Assembly: GCA_003023665.1 (NCBI GenBank)
Contig: PXYR01000048.1
Location: forward strand, 1 to 12,401
Reading direction: 5' to 3'
Length of the DNA: 12,401 nt
Source: Bacteroidota bacterium
Lineage (GTDB): Bacteria > Bacteroidota > Bacteroidia > Flavobacteriales > Schleiferiaceae
Shown: piece after piece, positions 1 to 7,743 of the stretch
Position numbering within the stretch: the first letter of the stretch is position 1
Layout of the letters: each line of letters begins with the position of its first letter
Translations under genes and position numbers: made by a program
Notes under the pieces: generated by a model
Told to the model about the DNA's origin: nothing
Database searches by the model: none
The model's input: the letters and a program-made list of their open reading frames with translations, nothing else

Positions 1-1
1 C

Positions 2-784
2 TTGAACCTTAGCGAGTCTTTCCAAAAAATGAAAGAACGCGATCCTAGGTATGCACATGGATTGAAACTGTGGCAAGAAGGGATGCAAGAAGGAATATTT
101 AAACCTCAGTTACACGGCTGCGAACATGTTCATGTAAAGCGTTGGCTAAGGGGCTTAAAAGAAGGGAATGAATTGCTCTTGGAGGCTTTTAAATGGGAGA
201 TGTGGGGAATCAGCCGGCACACCACATCTGCATTAAACCAGAGTCTACAGGCTGCTTTTGAATTGGACATTCCCGGTGATGAGGAGTTTATGATTTCAAG
301 GTTAGAATATGCCATAGATGCATTTAAAGAAACATTTGGTAATCCTAGCGTTTCATTTACACCTCCCAATTATACTTGGTTTAACCGTATTGAAAATGTG
401 TTGTCTGAACATGGGGTGAAGTTTCTCCAGACCTTTAATGTTCAACGTATCCCGAGTAGTCAAGGGATTACAAACAAACGATTAGTGCATGGTACTACAT
501 CAGAAAGAGCCTTAACTTACATGGTGAGAAATGTACATTTTGAACCGAGTGAAAATCCTTCAATTGATTATGTGAGCAGATCGATGAAAGAGATTTCAAG
601 CGCCTTTTTTTGGAAGCGTCCCGCAATAATAAGTTCTCACCGAGTAAATTATATTGGGGCTATAAACGAAAAGAACCGCAAGCGTGGTTTGACAGATTTA
701 CAGGATTTACTGCAGCGTATTGTTAAGACCTGGCCGGATGTACAATTCATAAGCTCTGAACAACTTGCCCATCGTATGAAATAA
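2..784 (+). CDS. Polysaccharide-deacetylase-like protein, copy 1 (5' end cut off by window edge)
   Basis: This is the C-terminal 260 residues of a metal-dependent polysaccharide-deacetylase-like (NodB-fold) protein. The reading frame is open at the left edge. Comparison with its full-length paralogue at 6025-7143 (372 residues) shows that about 113 N-terminal residues lie outside the window, so the TTG at base 2 is not a real start. Visible landmarks, numbered from base 2, are WQEGMQEG near residue 24, an H-x3-H pair in HGCEH (H38, H42) that resembles the second metal-binding motif of the superfamily, FTPPNYTW near 119, VRNVHFEP near 175, and SSHRVNY with H213, which resembles the late active-site His motif. 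The DD motif that should start the catalytic domain is off-window. Its likely role is to remove an acyl group from an amino sugar of the glycan or a precursor; the substrate is unknown. It is followed 7 bases later by an ATP-grasp gene. The fold assignment is good, activity is inferred. Confidence 0.8.
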   Translation: MNLSESFQKMKERDPRYAHGLKLWQEGMQEGIFKPQLHGCEHVHVKRWLRGLKEGNELLLEAFKWEMWGISRHTTSALNQSLQAAFELDIPGDEEFMISRLEYAIDAFKETFGNPSVSFTPPNYTWFNRIENVLSEHGVKFLQTFNVQRIPSSQGITNKRLVHGTTSERALTYMVRNVHFEPSENPSIDYVSRSMKEISSAFFWKRPAIISSHRVNYIGAINEKNRKRGLTDLQDLLQRIVKTWPDVQFISSEQLAHRMK

Positions 785-791
785 GAATACC

Positions 792-1811
792 ATGAGAATC
801 GCCATACATAAAAACAAATCGGGCTTTACGAAATATTGGATTTCTTATTGTGAAAAGAAGCAAATACCATTCAAACTGGTGGATGCTTTTAGCACCGATA
901 TTTTAAAGGATGTAAAGGAATGCACCCACTTTTTTTGGCACCTGAGCCATGAAAGCTATAAGGATCAACTCATTTCAAAACCACTGATTCGGGCCCTTGA
1001 GTCTAGTGGTATAAAAGTGTTTCCTTCTTCCAAGCACCTATGGCATTTTGATGATAAAATTGCTCAGAAGTATTTCTTTGATATTCATGGATTCAAGCAT
1101 GCAAAGACTGATATTTATTATACCAATCGTGAGGCTATCCGTGCAAGCCAATCGCGTAAATACCCTTTTGTAATGAAGCTAAGAAGGGGGTCAGCTTCTT
1201 CAAACGTGTTTTTAATTCAATCGGCCACACAGGCTAGGTTAAAAATTTGGAAATCGTTTTATCGGGGTTACACTCTGTACAACGTATTCAGTAGATACAG
1301 TGATTTATTGCGCAAAGAATCTAATGTCGTCAAGAAGCTTTTTTTATTGTTAAAATGGCCACTTAGATATGTGTTTCCTCCAAAATATTCCCGCCTTGCA
1401 GCTAAAGAACGTGGTTACGTGATGATGCAGGACTTTATTGCCAACCAGGGAGAAGACATTAGAGTAGTCGTGGCAGGAAACCGAGCTGTAGCTCTTAAGC
1501 GCAAGGTTAGGTCGGGTGATTTTCGTGCCTCTGGGAGCGGTCATATTTTGTATCCAAATGAACATCTAGATAAGGACATTGTAGCCACGGCCTTTGATAT
1601 ATCGGATAAATTAGAGGTTGGTTCCATAGGCGTTGACTTTATTCAGGGCAATGACGGTATCAACTATGTGATTGAAATGAGCTATGGTTTTCCAGCAGAA
1701 AACTTTTTAGAAGGCGCCTCAGGCAGCTGGAATAGGGATGGTCAGTTTATAGAGGAACCTATTCACTTACAAGATTGGATATTGGAAGAAATGATTGGCC
1801 AAAAAGCATAG
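792..1811 (+). CDS. ATP-grasp domain protein of polysaccharide loci (RimK-like fold)
   Basis: This 339-residue protein has the layout of an ATP-grasp ligase, a fold that uses ATP to activate a carboxylate and join it to an amine or similar nucleophile. Residues 1-90 form a pre-ATP-grasp region. The ATP-binding lysine is probably K129 in FVMKL, followed by a small-residue loop (RRGSASS, 131-137). A roughly 45-residue basic/aromatic insertion (about 150-205) precedes the hinge strand GYVMMQDFI (208-216). The metal-binding end holds EDIRVVV (221-227), D282 and E295 in VIEMSYGFP. The usual E-x-N of the fold reads E-x-S here; I recall ExSYGF as typical of this polysaccharide-locus subfamily. The ATG at 792 is chosen because it is the first in-frame ATG after the upstream stop, 7 bases away, with an A-rich leader and no clear ribosome-binding site. 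The substrate is unknown; joining an amino acid or other acid to a glycan amine is a guess from context. Confidence 0.8.
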   Translation: MRIAIHKNKSGFTKYWISYCEKKQIPFKLVDAFSTDILKDVKECTHFFWHLSHESYKDQLISKPLIRALESSGIKVFPSSKHLWHFDDKIAQKYFFDIHGFKHAKTDIYYTNREAIRASQSRKYPFVMKLRRGSASSNVFLIQSATQARLKIWKSFYRGYTLYNVFSRYSDLLRKESNVVKKLFLLLKWPLRYVFPPKYSRLAAKERGYVMMQDFIANQGEDIRVVVAGNRAVALKRKVRSGDFRASGSGHILYPNEHLDKDIVATAFDISDKLEVGSIGVDFIQGNDGINYVIEMSYGFPAENFLEGASGSWNRDGQFIEEPIHLQDWILEEMIGQKA

Positions 1812-1815
1812 AGAG

Positions 1816-2691
1816 ATGAAAGTACTTATTTACCGAGTTCTTCTGCATGTAGCGCCACATATTCTCTTCAGGTTTCAACATTATCTTATGCATTCACGGT
1901 TTGGGAACCATCGCTACATGGCAAAAATTAGAAACCCAAAGACCTTTAATGAATTCACCTTAACGCATAAGAACGCTTTGTTACGTGAATCCTATGGGGT
2001 TTGGGTAGATAAATACTTGGTAAAGAACAAAATTTCAGAAAAAGTAGGTGCTGAAGTCCTCATCCCTACAATGAAGCATTTTAATGGCGGCAAACTCCCG
2101 GAAGCGGATGAACTATCTTTTCCGTGCATATTAAAGCCCACTCACCTTTCCGGCTATACCAGAATTTTTAAAACTATAGAGGACTTTCAAGCATTTGACC
2201 TTCAGGTTTACTGGGAGCACGTGTCCAAAATAAATTTTTATCACCTTACAGGAGAACGTCAATACAAGGCCGTTCAGCCTGCTATTTTGTTTGAGCCATT
2301 CATTCAGGAAGCAGGGCAAGAAGAACTAAAGGATTATAAAATATTTTGCTTTGGTGGAAAACCGAAGTTCATACAGGTGGACCTTGATCGTAAATTCAAC
2401 CATACTAGGACCTTCTATGATTTAGAATGGAATAATCAAAGGTTTTCTTCTATGTATCCGATTTATGAAGGAGAGGTGGAAAAGCCAAAGAATTTGGACA
2501 AGATGCTCCGCATTGCAGAAGAACTTGCAAAACCGTTTACGTTTGTAAGGGTTGACCTTTATAATGTCTCTGGTAAAGTTTTATTTGGTGAATTGACTTT
2601 TGATCACGGCTCAGGAAATGAACCGTTTACCGCTTATGAACACGATTTAAGGTTGGGAACCCTTTACGCTCAAGCTCTTACTCATGAGTAA
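1816..2691 (+). CDS. TupA-like ATP-grasp protein
   Basis: This 291-residue protein matches the TupA-like ATP-grasp family, named after a teichuronopeptide synthesis protein and common in capsule and O-antigen loci. Recognisable points are NPKTFNE (40-46), DKY (65-67), ILKPTH with probable ATP-binding K107, DYKIFCFGG (173-181), VRVDLYN (244-250) and the signature FGELTFDHGSG (257-267) near the metal site. The usual HGSG-type loop after the lysine reads HLSG here (110-113). An in-frame TTG at 1795 lies inside the previous gene and would add seven charged residues; the ATG at 1816 is preferred because it is a strong start codon, the family consensus begins close by, and it follows the upstream stop by 4 bases. 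The stop overlaps the next start by 8 bases (ATGAGTAA). It may attach an amino acid or similar group to the polysaccharide; this is family-based inference. Confidence 0.86.
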   Translation: MKVLIYRVLLHVAPHILFRFQHYLMHSRFGNHRYMAKIRNPKTFNEFTLTHKNALLRESYGVWVDKYLVKNKISEKVGAEVLIPTMKHFNGGKLPEADELSFPCILKPTHLSGYTRIFKTIEDFQAFDLQVYWEHVSKINFYHLTGERQYKAVQPAILFEPFIQEAGQEELKDYKIFCFGGKPKFIQVDLDRKFNHTRTFYDLEWNNQRFSSMYPIYEGEVEKPKNLDKMLRIAEELAKPFTFVRVDLYNVSGKVLFGELTFDHGSGNEPFTAYEHDLRLGTLYAQALTHE

Positions 2692-3760
2692 AAGAAAGTT
2701 AAAAATCATGTTCGTTGTCCCCTCATTGAAAGCCGGGGGATTAGAAAGGGTCGCTTCCGAATTGTCTTCCTTTTGGTCAGAAAATCAACATGCTATTGTT
2801 GAGTTAGTGACCCTTGATTCCAAACCCCCTTTTTATGTTTTAGAGGCCGGTGTTCGTCTGCATCAAAGTCCGCCTATTGCTGATAAGCTTGGGGGCTGGA
2901 AAAAGGCAGTGGTTCTTTATAGATGGTTGCCAAAAGTTGCTAGAAAAATAAGCCCTGATGTTATTCTAAGTTTTGGGGAAGGAATTAATGCTTTTGTTCT
3001 TTGGCGCCTTGGTAGAATTAAGGTTCCTATGTTCGTGGGAAACAGAACAACTCCTATTTCAAGCTTAAAAGGTGTTAGAGGGGCCATTAATCCAATCTTC
3101 TATAGACGAGCAACCAAGGTAATTCTGCAAACAGAGAAAGCACGAGAAATACTGAAGGCGAAATACAAGCGTTCAGATTTCCACGTGATTCCGAACCCAA
3201 TCAAGCAATTTAAAATATCCGCTAATTACAACAAAAAGCGTATAGTTACGGTAGGCAGTCTTGGCGGAGAGAAAAACCAATTGGTGCTAATTAAAATGTT
3301 CCAGGACCTGAGTAAGACTTTTAATGACTGGGAGCTACACATTGTTGGAGAAGGCCCCAATCGGGAATTATTAGAGAACTACGTTAACGAAAATAGTTTA
3401 GGAAATAAAGTAAGTTTTTTGGGCAACAGGAATGATTTAGCTCCTGTTTTTGAGTCATCAAGTACATTCGCATTTACTTCAAGATTGGAGGGGTTTCCAA
3501 ATGCTTTAGGCGAAGCAATGAGCGCAGGCCTTGCAGTTATTTCATTTGATTGCTTAACTGGCCCCGCAGAATTGATTAGGAATAATCAAAATGGTATTTT
3601 GGTAGAACTTGATAATGTACAAGAGTATCAAACACACCTGTCTATGCTCATGCAAAGCAGTACTATCCGGAAGGAATTAGGTGAAAAAGCTTGTGAAGAC
3701 ATGAAACAACTGAATATTGAACATATCGCACATAGGTTTCTAAATCTATTTCAAAGATGA
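2684..3760 (+). CDS. GT4-family glycosyltransferase (GalNAc-transferase-like)
   Basis: A 358-residue GT-B-fold, retaining glycosyltransferase of family GT4, expected to transfer a sugar from a nucleotide donor to a growing lipid-linked oligosaccharide at the inner face of the membrane. The N-terminal acceptor domain contains the GGLERV loop (18-23). The C-terminal donor domain starts around 186 with IVTVGSLGGEKNQ and contains VGEGPNRELL (221-230) and FLGNRNDL (245-252). It carries the E-x7-E motif in EGFPNALGE (E269, E277), followed by DCLTGPAELI (289-298). The C-x2-GP-x-E/I block is typical of GT4 enzymes compared with PglH/PglJ-type N-acetylgalactosaminyltransferases, so a HexNAc donor is plausible but not proven. 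No transmembrane segment is apparent. It overlaps the upstream gene by 8 bases and the downstream gene by 4 bases, consistent with translational coupling. Confidence 0.9.
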   Translation: MSKRKLKIMFVVPSLKAGGLERVASELSSFWSENQHAIVELVTLDSKPPFYVLEAGVRLHQSPPIADKLGGWKKAVVLYRWLPKVARKISPDVILSFGEGINAFVLWRLGRIKVPMFVGNRTTPISSLKGVRGAINPIFYRRATKVILQTEKAREILKAKYKRSDFHVIPNPIKQFKISANYNKKRIVTVGSLGGEKNQLVLIKMFQDLSKTFNDWELHIVGEGPNRELLENYVNENSLGNKVSFLGNRNDLAPVFESSSTFAFTSRLEGFPNALGEAMSAGLAVISFDCLTGPAELIRNNQNGILVELDNVQEYQTHLSMLMQSSTIRKELGEKACEDMKQLNIEHIAHRFLNLFQR

Positions 3761-4872
3761 AAATCTTAATAAATTCTGCACATCAGAGATTTGGCGGCGC
3801 TGTTCAAGTAGCTGTTTCATTTTTAAATGAGTGCAAGCATTTTAAAGAGCATGAATATGTAGTGTGCATGGGTCCAGGTATCAGTAAAGTCATCAATCCT
3901 AAGGATTTTCCAAGTAATTTCACCTTCTATCCATTTGATTTTGGTGCGGTAAATTTTGTCAAAGCTTTTCGTATCAATCGTGAATTGAGAAAAGTGGAGA
4001 AAGAAGAGTGTCCTGATGCCGTTATCTCTCATACCGGTCCTTCCTATTTCAATTCACGGGCACCTCAATTAATTGGCTACAATCTTCCCGTATTTATCTA
4101 TCCAGAGTCCCCATACGTTAAGGGGATGAGCCTAAAAACTAAAATTAAGATTCAGTGTAAAAAGTTGATTCAACATTGGTTTTTACGTCGTGATGCGGCT
4201 GCTTTATCTGTTCAGACAAATGATGTGAATGAGCGCATTTCTAAGGTGTTTAAATCCATCCCAGTTCATACGGTAACAAATAATGCGAGTCATTACTTTA
4301 ATAAGCCCATGGTTTTTCCTAAAAAGTTACCGGTACCCCAACCCAAGGAATTTCGTTTTTTAACCCTCACCTCCTATTACCCTCACAAGGACCTGGAAAT
4401 TATTCCTAGAATTGCAGATATACTGGAAAATAGGGGGGTAAATGATGTGAAATTTATCCTAACCCTTAAGGAAGAAGATTTTAAAAGTAGACTTGAAGAT
4501 CATCCACAAGTGATCAATATTGGTCCCGTACCCATAAATGAAGCACCATCTATCTATCAAGAATGTAACGCATTGTTCTTGCCTTCATTGGCTGAATGTT
4601 TTTCTGCGTCTTATGCGGAAGCTATGCGTTCCAATAAGCCAATAGTTACCACAGAAATGGGATTTGCAAAAAGCGTTTGCGGTAATGCAGCACTGTATTA
4701 TGAACCAGTCAACGCGCTAAAGGCGGCAGATGCAATTATTCGATTAATTCAAGATAAATCTTTACAAGAAACTCTTATCAAAACAGGTCAAGAGCAGTTA
4801 ACAACCTTTGACACCCCAAAAGAACGCGCGGCAAAATATCTTGAAATTTGTGCTGAATTGAGTGCACCCTGA
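3757..4872 (+). CDS. GT4-family glycosyltransferase
   Basis: A 371-residue GT-B-fold glycosyltransferase most like family GT4. The N-terminal domain has RFGGAVQV (11-18), the usual glycine loop near the nucleotide site. The donor domain begins near 200 with FLTLTSYYPHKDL; the HK pair is common in GT4 proteins at this place. The E-x7-E motif is in AECFSASYAEAM (E280, E288), within the strand-loop that binds the donor sugar. It probably adds one sugar of the repeat unit; donor and linkage cannot be read. Its start overlaps the previous stop by four bases (ATGA at 3757), so it is probably translated by re-initiation. The next gene's best start codon lies one base after its stop. Length is normal for the family. 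Confidence 0.87.
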   Translation: MKILINSAHQRFGGAVQVAVSFLNECKHFKEHEYVVCMGPGISKVINPKDFPSNFTFYPFDFGAVNFVKAFRINRELRKVEKEECPDAVISHTGPSYFNSRAPQLIGYNLPVFIYPESPYVKGMSLKTKIKIQCKKLIQHWFLRRDAAALSVQTNDVNERISKVFKSIPVHTVTNNASHYFNKPMVFPKKLPVPQPKEFRFLTLTSYYPHKDLEIIPRIADILENRGVNDVKFILTLKEEDFKSRLEDHPQVINIGPVPINEAPSIYQECNALFLPSLAECFSASYAEAMRSNKPIVTTEMGFAKSVCGNAALYYEPVNALKAADAIIRLIQDKSLQETLIKTGQEQLTTFDTPKERAAKYLEICAELSAP

Positions 4873-4873
4873 T

Positions 4874-6028
4874 ATGGCAAAAGGCAAAAAAATCATCATC
4901 ATTAATCAAGCGGCTAATTACCTTACTATTGGTATGGCCAATGCTTTCAAAGCACACTATGACGAGGTGTTGCTTATGACAGGAAGTGTTCATGTGCAGG
5001 GTGAAGCGCTTCGGGAGGATATCAAGTTGGTGAAAATAAACCTATGGCACGATGCTCCCGCCTGGCGCAAGTACAGCTCTTTTTTGGAGGCAATGGTGAG
5101 AATGTGGTTCCTTCTTCTTTTTAGATTCAGGACCTATGAGGTACTTTTTGTGAGCGTTCCTCCAATGGCATATCTATTGAATTTAGTTTTGCCAAATAAA
5201 TTTAGCATGGTCATTTGGGATGTATATCCAGATCTTTTGAAGATTACAGGAATGAAAGAAAGCCATCCTTTATACAAATTGTGGGCTTTTTTAAATAAAA
5301 GATCATTTAGTAAAGCACATACACTTATCACTATTAGTGAGGTGATGTCTAAAACGATTTCAAAATACGTGAATCTAGAAAAGGTGCTGGTGCAGCCTAT
5401 ATGGTCTATTTTTTCCTTGGCGGATAAGGTAGAAGACTTAGAGAACCCATTTATTTTAGAGCATCATCTTTCGGAAAAAACCGTAGTTCAATATTCTGGG
5501 AACATTGGACTTTCACATAAGGTAGAGTTACTTGTAGAAATGGCAGAAAAACTTCAAAAAGAAGCTGCTGTTCATTTTCAGATTATTGGTAGAGGTCCCA
5601 AAAAAAAGGCTATAGAATCATTGGTTCATAATCAGCAGTTAAGTAATTGCCAGTTCTTGCCTTTTCAGCGTGACGAAAATTTTGCGAATTCTTTAAGTGC
5701 AGCGAATCTAGGCGTGGTTATCCTAGACGAGAGAGTGGGTTTAGGTAGCGTACCAAGTAAATCATATAATCTCATGGCTTTGGGTATTCCATCATTGTAT
5801 ATTGCTCCAAGGGAATCGCAATTGTATAAATACGCTCAAGAATTTGGGCATGCAAAATGCTTTTCTGAAGAACAACTGAGCGAGGCTTCTAGTTGGGTAC
5901 TCGAATTTTCGAAGAACGCAAAATTGCAGAAAAAGATGTCTCTTGCTGCTCAGAAAGCTAGTGAACACTTCCAAAGAAGTAATGCAGATAAAATGGTAGA
6001 GAAGTACATGAATGTAAAATCGCAATGA
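4874..6028 (+). CDS. GT4-family glycosyltransferase, WbuB-like
   Basis: A 384-residue glycosyltransferase resembling the WbuB-like branch of GT4, which adds amino sugars such as FucNAc to lipid-linked precursors in characterised members. Supporting blocks are VIWDVYPD (113-120) in the acceptor domain, QYSGNIGLSHKVELL (206-220) at the start of the donor domain, IIGRGPKK (237-244), and VPSKSYNLMALGIP (293-306), equivalent to the VPSK-x-YE-x3-AG-x-P donor-binding motif. The Glu normally found in that motif is Asn here (N299). Residues 76-106 are strongly hydrophobic and may sit at the membrane surface. A GTG at 4862 in frame lies inside the previous gene; ATG 4874 is preferred because it gives a normal beta-strand start (KKIIIINQ) and lies just after the stop. 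No ribosome-binding site is apparent. The end overlaps the next start by four bases (ATGA at 6025). Confidence 0.84.
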   Translation: MAKGKKIIIINQAANYLTIGMANAFKAHYDEVLLMTGSVHVQGEALREDIKLVKINLWHDAPAWRKYSSFLEAMVRMWFLLLFRFRTYEVLFVSVPPMAYLLNLVLPNKFSMVIWDVYPDLLKITGMKESHPLYKLWAFLNKRSFSKAHTLITISEVMSKTISKYVNLEKVLVQPIWSIFSLADKVEDLENPFILEHHLSEKTVVQYSGNIGLSHKVELLVEMAEKLQKEAAVHFQIIGRGPKKKAIESLVHNQQLSNCQFLPFQRDENFANSLSAANLGVVILDERVGLGSVPSKSYNLMALGIPSLYIAPRESQLYKYAQEFGHAKCFSEEQLSEASSWVLEFSKNAKLQKKMSLAAQKASEHFQRSNADKMVEKYMNVKSQ

Positions 6029-7143
6029 AGCAACGGATATTTGATCATATCAAGAACCTTGGGGGATGGACTACCAACAGGAAGTTGATTCTGTTTTCAG
6101 TTGACGATTACGGGAGTGTACGATTGCATTCTGCTCAAGCCTTGTCGAATTTGACTCAAGCAGGAATTACTCCACAGAAAAGGTTTGACCAATTGGACAG
6201 TCTTGAAAATCGGACAGATTTAGAAGAGTTGTTCAGTATTTTACGAAGTGTTCGGGACAAGAAAAATAATCCTGCTGTTTTTACTCCATACGCCTTGCCT
6301 TGTAACATTGACTTTGATGCCACCTTGGCTTCGCCCTCCAATACTTGTATTTTAGAATCTACGGCGGAAACATTTAAAAAACTTGCTGCAATTGAAGAGG
6401 AATATAAAGGGGCATGGGAATGTTGGCAAGAAGGAATCGAAGAGGGTTTAATGGCACCTGAATTTCATGGTCGAGAGCATTTTAATCTTGACATTTTTAA
6501 TGAGTTGTTAGCTAATCAAGATCCGGGTCTTCTTTTGGCCTTGAGGAATCGTTCTTACATTACTGTTCCTGGACATCGCAATTTTGCTTTTGCTTGGACA
6601 GCCGCATTTGCAAATAGGGGGGAAGATGAAGTGAGACGTTTTCCGGAAATCATCCTTGATGGTCTAAAGAGATTTGAAGAGGTATATCAAACCAAGCCTA
6701 TGGTATTCACCCCTCCTGCACAGCAATTTCCGGTTGCATTGGATAATGAGGCACCTCATTGGCCAATTATAGCTATGGATCGCCCCTTTATGATCAAGCG
6801 CGAGTCAAAAGGTCGTTCAAAAAAGTATCGTTTTACTCAGAAGAAGTTAGATAACGGCCTTGTGCATATTGTACGGAATGTGGTTTTTGAACCAACACGG
6901 AATCCAAACTTCAATGCGGAGGACTTTGCAATGCGGCAAATTGAAGTCGCGTTTAGATTGAAAAAACCTGCGAATATTAGCTCACATAGAGTCAATTTTT
7001 CTGGCCATATTAGCCCAGAAAATCGAGCCCTGGGGTTAGCCGCCTTGAAAGGTCTGTTACATAGGATTGTGGCCCGTTGGCCCGAGGTGGAATTTGTTTC
7101 AGCAGGCGAATTAGCAAAAATGATAGCATCAGAGAATGAGTAG
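6025..7143 (+). CDS. Polysaccharide-deacetylase-like protein, copy 2 (full length)
   Basis: A 372-residue full-length member of the same family as the truncated protein at the left edge. The first catalytic motif is SVDDYGSVR (25-33, with D27 and D28), the likely equivalent of the NodB DD motif. It is followed by WQEGIEEG (134-141), HGREH (H148, H152; the likely metal-binding H-x3-H), VFTPP (227-231), VRNVVFEP (283-290) and SSHRVNF (H321). The late block LLHRIV-x2-WPEVEFVS is shared almost residue for residue with copy 1. Where copy 1 has NYTW after FTPP, this copy has AQQF, and its middle part (about 153-200 and 230-280) is much more diverged, so the two may act on different substrates. No signal peptide or membrane segment is visible, suggesting cytoplasmic action on a nucleotide- or lipid-linked sugar. 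Overlaps: 4 bases upstream, 8 bases downstream. Confidence 0.83.
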   Translation: MKQRIFDHIKNLGGWTTNRKLILFSVDDYGSVRLHSAQALSNLTQAGITPQKRFDQLDSLENRTDLEELFSILRSVRDKKNNPAVFTPYALPCNIDFDATLASPSNTCILESTAETFKKLAAIEEEYKGAWECWQEGIEEGLMAPEFHGREHFNLDIFNELLANQDPGLLLALRNRSYITVPGHRNFAFAWTAAFANRGEDEVRRFPEIILDGLKRFEEVYQTKPMVFTPPAQQFPVALDNEAPHWPIIAMDRPFMIKRESKGRSKKYRFTQKKLDNGLVHIVRNVVFEPTRNPNFNAEDFAMRQIEVAFRLKKPANISSHRVNFSGHISPENRALGLAALKGLLHRIVARWPEVEFVSAGELAKMIASENE

Positions 7144-7741
7144 TATATATTCTAACGGCGGAAAACGGTTTCTTGATGTTTGCATTTCATGTATCGTTAT
7201 TTTAATTCTCCTTCCAATTCTTTTGCTTGCCGTCATTGGAATAAAACTAGAATCAAAAGGTCCTATTCTGTATAAACAGAAAAGAGTAGGTAAAGACTTC
7301 ACGCCTTTTCAGATACTTAAACTCCGCTCAATGACTAACGAGCCAAGGGAGGTGGGTAAATCTCCAATTATTGGCAAGTCTCAAGGCGTAACGGTTTTTG
7401 GTTATTATTTGAGAAGGTTTAAGATTGACGAACTTCCGCAGATTATCAACGTACTTAAAGGCGATTTATCTTTAGTTGGTCCAAGGCCATCCATTTTTGA
7501 GCAGTTAGAAGATATGACCCCTGAGGAGAAAACCAGATATTCTGTTCGTCCAGGATTAACTGGCTTGGCGCAAGTGAGCGGCAATATCTATCTTCCTTGG
7601 AAAGAGCGCTATAAGAAAGATTTGAACTACATTGAGCACGTAAGCTTTAAAAACGATATGATAATTTTATTGCGTACGATTATGGTTATAATTATTGGTG
7701 AGCGCCGTTTTGTCAATAGGCCAATCACTTTTAAAAAGTAA
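7136..7741 (+). CDS. Monotopic phosphoglycosyl transferase (initiating sugar transferase, PglC-like)
   Basis: A 201-residue bacterial sugar transferase of the minimal, PglC-sized type, without the long N-terminal membrane region of WbaP or WcaJ. It would transfer a sugar phosphate from a UDP-sugar to undecaprenyl phosphate, starting synthesis of the repeat unit at the inner face of the cytoplasmic membrane. Visible parts are KRFLD at 10-14, a single hydrophobic stretch (about 15-36) with a central proline (P27) expected to form the re-entrant membrane helix, KLRSM (62-66), the catalytic Asp-Glu pair (D98-E99 in IDELPQIINV), GDLSLVGPRP (109-118) and RPGLTGLAQVSG (138-149). All key residues appear intact. 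The start ATG overlaps the end of the deacetylase-like gene by 8 bases (ATGAGTAG). The sugar cannot be read; an amino sugar such as a UDP-HexNAc derivative would suit the neighbours. Confidence 0.93.
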   Translation: MSSIYSNGGKRFLDVCISCIVILILLPILLLAVIGIKLESKGPILYKQKRVGKDFTPFQILKLRSMTNEPREVGKSPIIGKSQGVTVFGYYLRRFKIDELPQIINVLKGDLSLVGPRPSIFEQLEDMTPEEKTRYSVRPGLTGLAQVSGNIYLPWKERYKKDLNYIEHVSFKNDMIILLRTIMVIIIGERRFVNRPITFKK

Positions 7742-7743
7742 GC

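Noticed and set aside
1795..1815. Earlier TTG start for the TupA-like gene
   Set aside because: It lies inside the preceding gene, adds only seven mostly charged residues not expected in the family, and an ATG at 1816 follows the upstream stop by four bases.
4862..4873. Earlier GTG start for the WbuB-like glycosyltransferase
   Set aside because: It adds four residues inside the previous gene without a ribosome-binding site; the ATG at 4874 gives a normal N-terminus right after the stop.
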